A stretch of 40,610 nucleotides of DNA, from the NCBI GenBank assembly GCA_902511185.1, contig CABXEK010000006.1:1-40610 (forward strand). Direction: 5' to 3'. The notes below the pieces were generated by a model, which was not told the DNA's origin, ran no database searches, and saw only the letters and a list, made by a program, of their open reading frames with translations. The stretch is from an uncultured Pelagibacteraceae bacterium (GTDB taxonomy: Bacteria; Pseudomonadota; Alphaproteobacteria; Pelagibacterales; Pelagibacteraceae). The position numbers were made by a program, and so were the translations under genes. Shown one piece after another: positions 8,338 to 17,052 of the stretch (within the stretch, counting starts at the first letter, position 1; each line of letters starts with the position of its first letter).

Positions 8338-9537
8338 TTAATTTAAAACAGACTCTGCTTTAATACCATCTAGCAAGTTTAGACATTTTTTAAGCTCATC
8401 CAAGACAATGAACTCATCAATTTTATGAGCCTGATCTATTGAACCTGGTCCACAGACAACTGTACTAATACCAATTTCTTGAAACAAACCTGCTTCAGTT
8501 CCAAATGAAACAACTTGTCTAGAATTATCACCTGTCAAACTTGAAATTAATTCACAAGCATCTGATTTATCTTCTCTATCAAAGCCCACTATTTCACCAA
8601 TAATATCTTTTTCGATATAAGCATTGGAAAACACTTTTTTCATCTCTGGTAATAATACTTCATTTGCATATTTATCAATTTCTTGATTTAAAAATACACC
8701 ATCTTCTTTAACAACTGGCCTTGTTTCCCAATTAACATGACATTTGTCTGCTATTACATTGTGGGCGATACCTCCAAATACACCACCAATTGAAAGAGTA
8801 GAGTGAGGAGGGTCAAAAATAGAATCTTTTGGAGCTCTAACTTTTAATTTTTCTCTTAATTCAATTAATTTATTTACATATCTTGATGCATATTCAACTG
8901 CACTAACACCTTTATGAGGTGCAGAGCTATGTCCTGCCAAACCTTTAAAGTAAGTTGTATATTCATAACAACCCTTATGAGCATCAATAATTTTCATATT
9001 AGTCGGCTCACCAATAATACAAATTCCGTCTTTAATATTTCTTTTTTTTAATTCTCCTATTAATATTGGAGCTCCTTGACACGCTGTTTCCTCATCAAAG
9101 GTAAATGAGAAATGAATGTCACGATCTAGATTAGATTTTGAATAAATAGGTGCATAAGCTAAAGCACATGCAATAAAACCTTTCATATCACATGAACCTC
9201 TTCCATATAATTTATCTCCTTTAACAGTTGCTATAAAGGGGTCTGAGCTCCAACCTTTTGAAACTGGAACAACATCAGTATGACCTGATAAAATTATTGG
9301 TTTTTTATTGTTTGAATTTTTAGCTTTAAGAGTTGCAAATAGATTTACTCTTTTTTTTTCATCATCGTAAGTTCTAAAAGAAGTAGCACCTAATTTTTTT
9401 AAGACATTATCACAGTAATCAATTAAAGCAGTATTATCTTCTCCTGATATAGTTTTAAAACCAATTAAGTCTGTTAAAATTTTAACAGAATTATTAAATA
9501 AATAATCTAAATTATTTTCTGTACTCATATTATTCAT
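8338..9537 (-). CDS. argE: M20-family deacylase, acetylornithine deacetylase-like
   Basis: The protein has 399 residues. Binuclear zinc ligands of the M20 family are visible: H86 in SGHTDVVP, D117 in GRGSCDMKG and the E149-E150 pair in FDEET; GEPT follows. It fits ArgE, which removes acetate from N-acetylornithine in arginine synthesis. Related M20 enzymes act on succinyl-diaminopimelate, carbamoyl amino acids and allantoate, so the position upstream of puuE leaves a ureide-linked role open. I favour ArgE because of the overall pattern. Translation starts at 9537 or at the third methionine codon (9525); no Shine-Dalgarno is visible. Only 18 bases separate the first start from the divergent csaA-like gene. 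Confidence 0.72.
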   Translation of the reverse strand: MNNMSTENNLDYLFNNSVKILTDLIGFKTISGEDNTALIDYCDNVLKKLGATSFRTYDDEKKRVNLFATLKAKNSNNKKPIILSGHTDVVPVSKGWSSDPFIATVKGDKLYGRGSCDMKGFIACALAYAPIYSKSNLDRDIHFSFTFDEETACQGAPILIGELKKRNIKDGICIIGEPTNMKIIDAHKGCYEYTTYFKGLAGHSSAPHKGVSAVEYASRYVNKLIELREKLKVRAPKDSIFDPPHSTLSIGGVFGGIAHNVIADKCHVNWETRPVVKEDGVFLNQEIDKYANEVLLPEMKKVFSNAYIEKDIIGEIVGFDREDKSDACELISSLTGDNSRQVVSFGTEAGLFQEIGISTVVCGPGSIDQAHKIDEFIVLDELKKCLNLLDGIKAESVLN

Positions 9538-9555
9538 CTATTATATATTAATTAT

Positions 9556-9897
9556 ATGAAAGAACAAATTACCTTTGAGGATTTTGATAAAGTAGATATT
9601 CGAGTTGGAACAGTAATCTCAGTTAAAAAAAATGAAAAAGCTAGAAAACCATCGTTGGTGGTAGAAGTCGATTTTGGTGAAGAAATTGGAATTAAACAAT
9701 CGTCAGCTCAAATTACTCATCATTATACAGAAGAAAACCTGAAGGGCAAACAAGTGATTGGAGTATGTAACTTTGCTGAAAAAAATATTGCTGGTGTAGT
9801 TTCACAAGTTCTAATTTTAGGATCAATTGACAAAGAAGGAAAAGTAGTATTGGTTCATCCTTCTCAAAAATCTGAAAATGGTCTACCAATCGCTTAA
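9556..9897 (+). CDS. tRNA-binding-domain (CsaA-like) protein
   Basis: A 113-residue single-domain protein. FEDFDKVDIRVGTVISV at residues 7-23 is the start of the OB-fold tRNA-binding domain also found in Arc1p, EMAP-II and the tail of MetRS, and GKQVIGVCNF is the second signature. Free-standing copies of this size are called CsaA and have been reported as export chaperones in Bacillus; the role in alphaproteobacteria is uncertain. It opens a tight plus-strand run of seven genes. The start has only AT-rich DNA before it and no Shine-Dalgarno, so the mRNA may be nearly leaderless. Confidence 0.82.
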   Translation: MKEQITFEDFDKVDIRVGTVISVKKNEKARKPSLVVEVDFGEEIGIKQSSAQITHHYTEENLKGKQVIGVCNFAEKNIAGVVSQVLILGSIDKEGKVVLVHPSQKSENGLPIA

Positions 9898-9900
9898 TAA

Positions 9901-10494
9901 ATGCATCCAGAAATATTATCTATTACACTATTTGGAATTGTAGCCGCATTCACCCCAGGACCAAATAATTTTGTTGCATTTTACTCTGGTTTTAATTTTG
10001 GAATAAAAAGAACCTTACCTCATATAATTGGGGTTACCGTTGGTTTCCCCTTTCTTTTACTTTGTGTAGCTTTAGGATTTATTAATATCTTTAAGCTTTA
10101 TCCATTAATTCAAGTAGTATTAAAATATTTAGGAACAATATTTTTAATTTATTTAGCATATAAAATTTCATTTTCAGAATCTCAAAATCAAGAAAACAAA
10201 AATAAAAACCCTGTAAGGTTTATAGAGACATTTATTTTTCAATTTTTAAACCCAAAAGCAGTAATCGCTTCAATAATTGTTGTCTCCACATACATAATTC
10301 CAGGAGAAAATTTTGTAAATTATACGACTCAAATTATTATTTTAGCTTTACTGGTTTCTGTCACTAGCATCACCCTCTGGACATTTTTAGGCAAATTTCT
10401 TAGGAAATTCGCGACAAATGAGAAATTTATTAATTATTTTAATTATGCTATGTCACTGCTTCTTTTGTTAAGCATAATAACTTTTTATTTATAA
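9901..10494 (+). CDS. LysE/RhtB-family amino-acid exporter
   Basis: The 197-residue protein has about six hydrophobic segments. The N-terminal AFTPGPNNFVAFYSG (16-30) is the conserved P-G-P-N loop of LysE/RhtB transporters, and FLNPKAVIAS near 113-122 is the second signature. These carriers export amino acids such as lysine, threonine or homoserine. It starts 3 bases after the CsaA-like stop and ends one base before aconitase, so it is clearly in the same transcript. The substrate cannot be told from the sequence. Confidence 0.85.
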   Translation: MHPEILSITLFGIVAAFTPGPNNFVAFYSGFNFGIKRTLPHIIGVTVGFPFLLLCVALGFINIFKLYPLIQVVLKYLGTIFLIYLAYKISFSESQNQENKNKNPVRFIETFIFQFLNPKAVIASIIVVSTYIIPGENFVNYTTQIIILALLVSVTSITLWTFLGKFLRKFATNEKFINYFNYAMSLLLLLSIITFYL

Positions 10495-10495
10495 T

Positions 10496-13165
10496 ATGAC
10501 GCCTGGAAAAAAAAATTCTTACAATTCTCTTTCTGATATTACGGTAGCAGGTAAAGTTTATAAATATTATTCACTTAAAAAAGCTGAGGGGAATGGTCTT
10601 GAAGGTATTTCAAAATTACCAAAATCTCTCAAAGTTCTTTTAGAAAACTTATTAAGATATGAAGATGATTTATCAGTTAATAAAAATCAAATTAATTCGA
10701 TAAAAGAGTGGTTAAAAATAAAAAAATCAAATACTGAAATTGCTTATAGACCTGCTAGAGTTTTGCTTCAAGATTATACTGGCATACCAGCAGTTGCGGA
10801 TCTAGCAGCAATGAGAGAAGCTGTTAGAGATAAGAACAAAGATCCTAATACTATTAATCCATTATCTGCAGTGGATCTTGTGATTGATCATTCTGTTCAA
10901 GTAGATCAATCAGCAAAATCAGATTCTTTTGAAAATAATGTTGATATTGAATTTGAAAGAAATGGAGAAAGATATTCATTTTTAAAATGGGGCCAACAGG
11001 CATTTAATAATTTTAGAATAGTCCCCCCAGGAACTGGTATTTGTCATCAAGTGAATTTAGAATACTTATCAAAAGTTGTCTGGTCAGAAGAATTTAAAGG
11101 AGATAAATATTTATTTCCAGACACTTTGGTTGGAACTGATAGTCATACAACAATGGTTAATGGACTGTCAGTGTTAGGTTGGGGTGTTGGAGGAATTGAA
11201 GCAGAAGCTGGAATGTTGGGTCAGCCAATTTCAATGTTGATTCCAGAAGTAATAGGTTTTGAAGTTAAAAACAAAATGCCTGAGGGCACAACTGCAACAG
11301 ATTTAGTTTTAACAGTAGTTAAAATGTTAAGAGATAAAGGAGTGGTTGGAAAGTTTGTAGAGTTTTATGGAGAAGGTTTAAAAAATCTGACTCTTGCTGA
11401 TAGAGCAACTATTGCAAACATGGCTCCCGAGTATGGAGCTACCTGTGGTTTTTTTCCAATTGATGATGAAACATTAAAATATTTAAAATTTTCTGGAAGA
11501 GATCAACATACAGTTGATGTCGTTGAACATTATGCAAAAGAACAAGGTTTATGGGCAAGTGATGAAATAATTTTCACAGACACTATTTCACTGGATATGT
11601 CTACAGTGGTTCCAACAATTTCTGGACCTAAAAGGCCACAGGATAAAGTTTTGTTAACTGATGCACCCACTTCATTTAAAAAAGTTTTAGAAGATGCGAC
11701 AAACAAGAAAGATCATTCTGTTTCAAAGGTTTCAAATACTGAATATGAAATAAAAGATGGTTCTATTTTAATTGCAGCAATAACCTCATGCACAAACACC
11801 TCAAATCCCAACGTTTTAATTGGAGCAGGATTACTAGCAAAAAAAGCTGTTGAGTTAGGATTAGAAGTAAAACCTTGGGTTAAAACTTCTTTGGCGCCAG
11901 GCTCTCAAGTGGTGACAGATTATTTAGAAAAAGCAGGGCTAAATACTTATTTAGACAAATTAGGCTTTAATCTAGTAGGGTATGGTTGCACAACATGCAT
12001 TGGTAACTCAGGTCCGTTACCAGAAAACATAGTAGATGCGATTAAACAAGAAAATATTTATGCAGTATCTGTTTTATCTGGAAATAGAAATTTTGAGGGA
12101 AGAATTTCACCTCATATTAAAGCAAATTATTTAGCATCACCTCCACTAGTGGTTGCTTATGCAATTGCTGGTCATATGGAATTTGATTTGTATAAAGACG
12201 CTCTAGGAAAAGATAAAAATGGAAATAATATTTATTTAAAAGATGTTTGGCCATCGAATAAAGAAATTGAAGACACTCTAAAACAATCTTTAAATGCCGA
12301 GATGTTTATTCAAAGATACTCGAATGTTTCAGAGGGGCCTATTCAATGGAAAAAAATTAAAACAGAAGAAAGCAGTATTTACAGTTGGGATGAAGGATCA
12401 ACTTATGTAAAAAAACCTCCTTTTTTTGACAATTTAACGGATGAACCAGAAGGATTTAAAGAAATTAAAGATGCAAGACCTTTATTAATTTTAGGTGATA
12501 TGGTTACTACAGATCACATTTCACCTGCAGGAAATATTCAAAAGGAAAGTCCAACAGGTGAATATTTCATGGAGCATCAAATTCTTCCAAAAGATTACAA
12601 TTCTTATGGATCAAGAAGAGGAAATCATGAAGTAATGATGAGAGGAACATTTGCAAATATTAGAATTCGAAATGAAATGGCACCTGGAACGGAAGGTGGT
12701 TTTACAAAAATATATCCTGAAGAAAAAATACTACCTGTTTATGATGCTGTAGTTGAATATAAAAAAAGAGGAACAGATTTAATTGTAATAGGTGGCAAAG
12801 AATATGGAACAGGTTCTTCAAGGGATTGGGCAGCAAAAGGCACAAAATTATTAGGTGTAAAAGCAGTAATTGCAGAAAGTTTTGAACGTATTCATAGATC
12901 TAATTTAATTGGAATGGGAATTTTACCCCTACAATTCACAAATGATATAAATAGAAAAAATTTAAACTTAATTGGATCTGAATTAATAAGTGTTCTCGAT
13001 GTTGAAAAAGGTATTAATCCTTCAGATGAGGTAACAGTAGAGATCAAATATGCTTCAGGAGATATAAAAAAAGTCAAAACTTTATGCAGAATTGACACTA
13101 AAAATGAATTAGAATATTACAAAAACGGAGGAATACTTCAATACGTTTTAAGAAATATGATTTAA
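10496..13165 (+). CDS. acnA: Aconitate hydratase A
   Basis: At 889 residues this is a full-length AcnA/IRP1-type aconitase that interconverts citrate and isocitrate in the TCA and glyoxylate cycles. The three cluster cysteines are in SCTNTSNPN (about 432) and GYGCTTCIGNSGP (about 497 and 500). GTDSHTTMVNG near 212 and GSSRDWAAKG near 773 supply active-site histidine, serine and arginine residues. The swivelling C-terminal domain is complete. It overlaps neither neighbour but is spaced by one and two bases, inside the run that begins with the CsaA-like gene. Confidence 0.96.
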   Translation: MTPGKKNSYNSLSDITVAGKVYKYYSLKKAEGNGLEGISKLPKSLKVLLENLLRYEDDLSVNKNQINSIKEWLKIKKSNTEIAYRPARVLLQDYTGIPAVADLAAMREAVRDKNKDPNTINPLSAVDLVIDHSVQVDQSAKSDSFENNVDIEFERNGERYSFLKWGQQAFNNFRIVPPGTGICHQVNLEYLSKVVWSEEFKGDKYLFPDTLVGTDSHTTMVNGLSVLGWGVGGIEAEAGMLGQPISMLIPEVIGFEVKNKMPEGTTATDLVLTVVKMLRDKGVVGKFVEFYGEGLKNLTLADRATIANMAPEYGATCGFFPIDDETLKYLKFSGRDQHTVDVVEHYAKEQGLWASDEIIFTDTISLDMSTVVPTISGPKRPQDKVLLTDAPTSFKKVLEDATNKKDHSVSKVSNTEYEIKDGSILIAAITSCTNTSNPNVLIGAGLLAKKAVELGLEVKPWVKTSLAPGSQVVTDYLEKAGLNTYLDKLGFNLVGYGCTTCIGNSGPLPENIVDAIKQENIYAVSVLSGNRNFEGRISPHIKANYLASPPLVVAYAIAGHMEFDLYKDALGKDKNGNNIYLKDVWPSNKEIEDTLKQSLNAEMFIQRYSNVSEGPIQWKKIKTEESSIYSWDEGSTYVKKPPFFDNLTDEPEGFKEIKDARPLLILGDMVTTDHISPAGNIQKESPTGEYFMEHQILPKDYNSYGSRRGNHEVMMRGTFANIRIRNEMAPGTEGGFTKIYPEEKILPVYDAVVEYKKRGTDLIVIGGKEYGTGSSRDWAAKGTKLLGVKAVIAESFERIHRSNLIGMGILPLQFTNDINRKNLNLIGSELISVLDVEKGINPSDEVTVEIKYASGDIKKVKTLCRIDTKNELEYYKNGGILQYVLRNMI

Positions 13166-13167
13166 TT

Positions 13168-13812
13168 ATGGACGAAGATATTTCAATTATAAATAGCAAC
13201 ACTAGAAATGAAAAAGTTAGAAACTTTTTTATTAATAATAAAAATAAAATTATATCAACGGTAGTAATTTTGATTATTATTTTAATAGGTGCTTATAGTG
13301 TTGATGGTTATAAAACTAATAAGAAAAAGGAAATTTCCAATAAATTTAATTCTACAATATTAGCTCATTCAAAGAATGCTTCAGCCAAAACAGTTCAAGA
13401 ATTGGTTGAAATTATTAATGAACAGGACCCATCATATTCTCCGCTGGCTTTATATTTTATTATTGATAATAAACTTGTTTCCAATGAAGATGAAATTAAC
13501 AATTATTTCGATGTTTTACTTAAAAAAATTTCGCTAGATAAAGAGATTGAATATCTAATTATTTATAAAAAAGCATTATTTAATGCAGATCGAGCTCAAG
13601 AAAGTGAACTATTAAATATTTTAAATCCTATAATTAACTCAAATAGTGTTTGGAAATCTCATGCATTATATTTAATGGCAGAATACTTTTACTCAAAAGA
13701 TCAGAAACAAAAATCTAAAGAATTTTTCAATCAAATAATCAGTTTAGAAAACTCCAATTCGAATATAAGGTTACAAGCAGATAAAAGATTGAATAGAGAT
13801 TTGAGTGAATAA
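13168..13812 (+). CDS. YfgM-like membrane-anchored TPR-type protein
   Basis: This 214-residue protein has a short cytoplasmic start, one transmembrane segment at about 30-46 and a helical, TPR-like periplasmic part. ALYLMAEYFYSKDQKQKSKEF near 168 has the alternating small and aromatic residues of a TPR helix pair. In proteobacteria YfgM sits next to bamB and works with the translocon and periplasmic chaperones. Here too the next gene is BamB-like and overlaps it by eight bases, which supports the call. Sequence similarity is weak, so I rest mainly on layout and topology. Confidence 0.6.
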   Translation: MDEDISIINSNTRNEKVRNFFINNKNKIISTVVILIIILIGAYSVDGYKTNKKKEISNKFNSTILAHSKNASAKTVQELVEIINEQDPSYSPLALYFIIDNKLVSNEDEINNYFDVLLKKISLDKEIEYLIIYKKALFNADRAQESELLNILNPIINSNSVWKSHALYLMAEYFYSKDQKQKSKEFFNQIISLENSNSNIRLQADKRLNRDLSE

Positions 13813-15103
13813 ATTAATTATTATAGTAATTTCATTAGTTTTTTTAAACCATTGCTCTTTAAATGAGAACTCTCGTATTTGGAAAGACAAAGATCAGAAA
13901 ATAGACAACCCAAAAAATGTTAAAAAAATATTTTCTGAAGAAAAAAAAATTACGATAGAGCTAAATCAGAAACTAAAATTAGATTTTTCAAAAAGTAAGA
14001 CCAATAATAAAATTGTAGATAATAAAAATGATTATGGATTTCAAAATTATAGCGGTTTAATTAATAAAGTGGGCAATTATAAGTTTTCAAAATTTGATGA
14101 TATTGATCAACTTAATTTTAAACCAATTTTTTTAAATGATGGTTTAATATTTTTTGATAAAAAAGGATCAATTTACAGATATAGTAATTCACAAAAAGTT
14201 TTATGGAAAAAAAATTATTATTCAAAAGCAGAAAAGAAGCTTAAACCTAAATTAAATTTCATTTTAGAAGGTGAAAATCTATTAGTCACAGATAATATTG
14301 CAAAGTACTATTCGATAAATATTAATTCTGGTGAATTGAACTGGTCGAAAAATAATACTTATTCCTTCAACTCTGAAATTAAAAAACATAAAAATAGAAT
14401 ATTTGTTGTTGATTATAAAAATACTTTAAGAAGTTATAATATAAATGATGGTTCTGAATTATGGAATTTACAAACAGAAGACTCTTTTACAATATCTAAT
14501 ACAAAGTTTTCATTGATCATAATTAATGATATGGTTGTATTTAGTAATTCTATAGGTGATATTACTGCAGTTGATATCAAAACAGGTTTAATAATCTGGC
14601 AGCTACCAACTCAAAGTAGCAAGATGATAAATGAAACTTATAATTTTAAAACTTCAAAACTAGTTTCTGATGGTAAATCAATCTTTTTTTCTAATAATAA
14701 AAATGAATTTTATTCAGTAGATGCAAAAACAGGGACTACAAATTGGATTGATAAAATTAATTCAAATTTAACTCCTATCATAAGTGGCAATTTTCTTTTT
14801 ACAGTTTCCAATGAAGGTTATTTGTACTTAATAGAAAAAAATGAAGGCAATATACTTAGAATAACTGATGTTTATAAAGATTATAAAATAAAGAATAGAA
14901 AAGATATAAAACCAATAGGATTCGCCATAGGTGATACAAGACTATATCTAACAAATACAGATGGAAAAATGATTATTGTTGAATTAGATTTTGGTAAAGT
15001 AATTAGTATAGAAAAAGTAGCAGGAAATTTTACCTCAAGACCATTTATATATAACCAAAATTTATTTGTCATAAGAAATGGATCTATTGTCCAATATAAT
15101 TAA
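13805..15103 (+). CDS. BamB-like PQQ-repeat beta-propeller lipoprotein
   Basis: The 432-residue protein starts with GTG, overlapping the upstream stop region by eight bases. Its signal ends in a lipobox-like FLNHC (C17), so it is a likely lipoprotein. Repeats of the type S-V/I-D-x-K-T-G-x-x-x-W (for example DIKTGLIIWQ and DAKTGTTNWI) are PQQ-like propeller blades. BamB is the outer-membrane scaffold subunit of the BAM complex that folds outer-membrane proteins. The pairing with a YfgM-like gene strengthens the assignment. In many proteobacteria der follows bamB; here a cupin-like gene does. Confidence 0.75.
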   Translation: MNKLIIIVISLVFLNHCSLNENSRIWKDKDQKIDNPKNVKKIFSEEKKITIELNQKLKLDFSKSKTNNKIVDNKNDYGFQNYSGLINKVGNYKFSKFDDIDQLNFKPIFLNDGLIFFDKKGSIYRYSNSQKVLWKKNYYSKAEKKLKPKLNFILEGENLLVTDNIAKYYSININSGELNWSKNNTYSFNSEIKKHKNRIFVVDYKNTLRSYNINDGSELWNLQTEDSFTISNTKFSLIIINDMVVFSNSIGDITAVDIKTGLIIWQLPTQSSKMINETYNFKTSKLVSDGKSIFFSNNKNEFYSVDAKTGTTNWIDKINSNLTPIISGNFLFTVSNEGYLYLIEKNEGNILRITDVYKDYKIKNRKDIKPIGFAIGDTRLYLTNTDGKMIIVELDFGKVISIEKVAGNFTSRPFIYNQNLFVIRNGSIVQYN

Positions 15104-15105
15104 TT

Positions 15106-15534
15106 ATGATCTTAAAACTACTTGATAAGATCGGTAGAAAAAAAATTGTTTTAGATAGAGGTCCGTCACACCCAAGATTTAATGAAGCTAAACCATGGAT
15201 GAATAGATATTATGTTTTGTTTAGATATAGACCAAAATGGTTCCCATTTAATATTCTGATTCATGAAATGCTTGCTGATGATCATGGCGAAGGTGTTCAC
15301 AATCACTTATGTCCATACATTACTATAATTTTAAGGGGAGGTTATTGGGAAACTACTAAAAAAGGCAAATTTTGGAGAAAGCCAGGCTACATTGGTTTTA
15401 GATCTGCAAATACTCATCATAGAGTAGACCTAAAAGAAGGTACAAAACCAATGACAATTTTTATTCCTGGTCCTTTTGGTTTACGAAAAGGATCGAGATC
15501 TGAATATGGTATAGATTTTAAAACTAAAAAATGA
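15106..15534 (+). CDS. Conserved cupin-like protein of unknown function
   Basis: This 142-residue protein has no signal peptide or membrane segment. The core resembles a cupin barrel: HNHLCPYITIILRGGYWE at about 65-82 contains H-x-H and a conserved strand, and TRANTHH-like text (SANTHHRVDL, about 103-112) looks like the second cupin motif. This could bind a metal, but no enzyme family is recognised. It follows the BamB-like gene by two bases and overlaps the ZapE-like start by four. The function is unknown. Confidence 0.6.
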   Translation: MILKLLDKIGRKKIVLDRGPSHPRFNEAKPWMNRYYVLFRYRPKWFPFNILIHEMLADDHGEGVHNHLCPYITIILRGGYWETTKKGKFWRKPGYIGFRSANTHHRVDLKEGTKPMTIFIPGPFGLRKGSRSEYGIDFKTKK

Positions 15535-16586
15535 ATTTAAATAGATTATTTATAAACCTTTGTAAGAAAAATAATTTAGAAATTCACGATAATCAAATAG
15601 ATTTAATAGAAAAACTTAATAAGTTTTATAATCTTAACTTTAATAAATCATTTCTAAAAAAAATTTTTTCTAAAAAAAATTCTAAATTTGGTTTTTATCT
15701 ACAAGGTGATGTTGGGGTAGGGAAAACTATGATTTTAAATTTTTTTTATGAAAATTTTAAATTTACAAAGCAAAGATTACATTTTAATGAATTTATGATT
15801 AGCTTTCATGATTTTGTATTTCAAAACAAAAAAAATAAGAAAGAAAATGTTGTTGAAAAATTTGTCAGTAATTTAAAAAAATATGAATTGATTTATTTTG
15901 ATGAATTTCAGGTAACAAATATTGTTGATGCCATGATATTGGGTAACCTTTTTAAGAAGATATTTGATAAAAATATAAAAGTTTTATTTTCATCTAATAT
16001 TAAAATTAACGATTTATATAAAGATGGATTACAAAGAGATCAATTTCTACCATTTATCAAAATCTTGAAAAATAAGTGTTATGAGGAAAAGTTATTAATA
16101 AAAGAAGATTATAGAAAATCTAATAAAAGTAAAAACAAAAGATATTTTTATCCATTAAATGAGTCTACTAACTTTAAGGTTAATAAATATTTTAGACAGT
16201 TGACTAAGAATAAAACGATTCAAGAAAAGACAATAACTACCAAAGGGAGAAAATTTATAATTAAAGAATATTATGATGGTATTGCTAGATTTGATTTTAA
16301 AGAACTATGTGCCAAAAATATTGGTGCTGAAGATTATATAAAAATTTCTCAAAAATGTAATTTTGTTGTTATAGAAAATATCCCTAATTTCAATAATAGT
16401 AATTCAAATCAACAGCAAAGATTTATTACATTGATCGATATTCTTTATGAAAAAAGTATTCCAATTATGACTACTTCTCAGTCAAAACTAGATTCGTTAA
16501 GTTCTTCAAATAATTTGAAACAATTTTTTAAAAGGACAATTAGTAGGCTTTACGAATTAACATCAATTGAAGTTAGTTATCTGTAA
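15531..16586 (+). CDS. ZapE/AFG1-family AAA+ ATPase
   Basis: The 351-residue protein matches the AFG1/ZapE family in length and layout. Walker A is GDVGVGKT at 59-66 and Walker B is LIYFDEFQVTN at 120-130. The central segment FSSNIKINDLYKDGLQRDQFLPFI is the sensor and arginine-finger region with the family's L-Y-x-x-G-L-x-R-x-x-F-x-P-F-I pattern. ZapE acts on the divisome in E. coli, and the yeast protein AFG1 helps degrade mitochondrial inner-membrane proteins. It ends the seven-gene run and overlaps the convergent next gene by ten bases. Confidence 0.88.
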   Translation: MNLNRLFINLCKKNNLEIHDNQIDLIEKLNKFYNLNFNKSFLKKIFSKKNSKFGFYLQGDVGVGKTMILNFFYENFKFTKQRLHFNEFMISFHDFVFQNKKNKKENVVEKFVSNLKKYELIYFDEFQVTNIVDAMILGNLFKKIFDKNIKVLFSSNIKINDLYKDGLQRDQFLPFIKILKNKCYEEKLLIKEDYRKSNKSKNKRYFYPLNESTNFKVNKYFRQLTKNKTIQEKTITTKGRKFIIKEYYDGIARFDFKELCAKNIGAEDYIKISQKCNFVVIENIPNFNNSNSNQQQRFITLIDILYEKSIPIMTTSQSKLDSLSSSNNLKQFFKRTISRLYELTSIEVSYL

Positions 16587-17038
16587 GGATCATAAGCCCA
16601 TTGCAATATTGCTTGTCTTTGTCTTCTTCTGCATCCCAAATCACCTTTTTCACAATTTTTTTCAATTGCTAGAACATGTCTTCTAAAATTTTTCCATCTT
16701 TTAATTTGAATTTCATCTATATGTGAAATTCTTCTTCCATTAATAAATCTGCAATACCATTGAAACCAACCCAAAGGATCTTCCTTAAAAATCCAACCTT
16801 TTTCTATCCAATGTTCTCTTGATAAACCTGAGGCAACTTTGAATCTATTTAAACTCACATCAAAAGTTTTGCTTAGTTCTACATTTTGAAACCATGATTT
16901 GGGAAATTCCTTAACATTTAAACCAAAATAAGAGCCACCAAAAACACCTAGCTCCATCATTCTTTTAGGGGTTAATTCAGGTTTAAAAATTTTATAAAAA
17001 TCTAAATTAACAATCTTTTTTTTTGAGATTTTTGTCAT
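16577..17038 (-). CDS. Conserved protein of unknown function, basic and tryptophan-rich
   Basis: This 153-residue soluble-looking protein has no signal peptide. It is rich in tryptophan and arginine. SREHWIEKGWIFKEDPLGWF (93-112, approximate) and the following QWYCRFINGRR make a striking block; I recall similar text in uncharacterised bacterial and fungal proteins, without a known role. C-terminal CRRRQRQAILQWAYDPYR suggests nucleic-acid or phosphate contacts, but that is inference. It sits 14 bases downstream of the ammonia-lyase gene on the same strand and overlaps zapE by ten bases at the other end. Confidence 0.6.
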   Translation of the reverse strand: MTKISKKKIVNLDFYKIFKPELTPKRMMELGVFGGSYFGLNVKEFPKSWFQNVELSKTFDVSLNRFKVASGLSREHWIEKGWIFKEDPLGWFQWYCRFINGRRISHIDEIQIKRWKNFRRHVLAIEKNCEKGDLGCRRRQRQAILQWAYDPYR

Positions 17039-17052
17039 TGAATTTAATAAAT

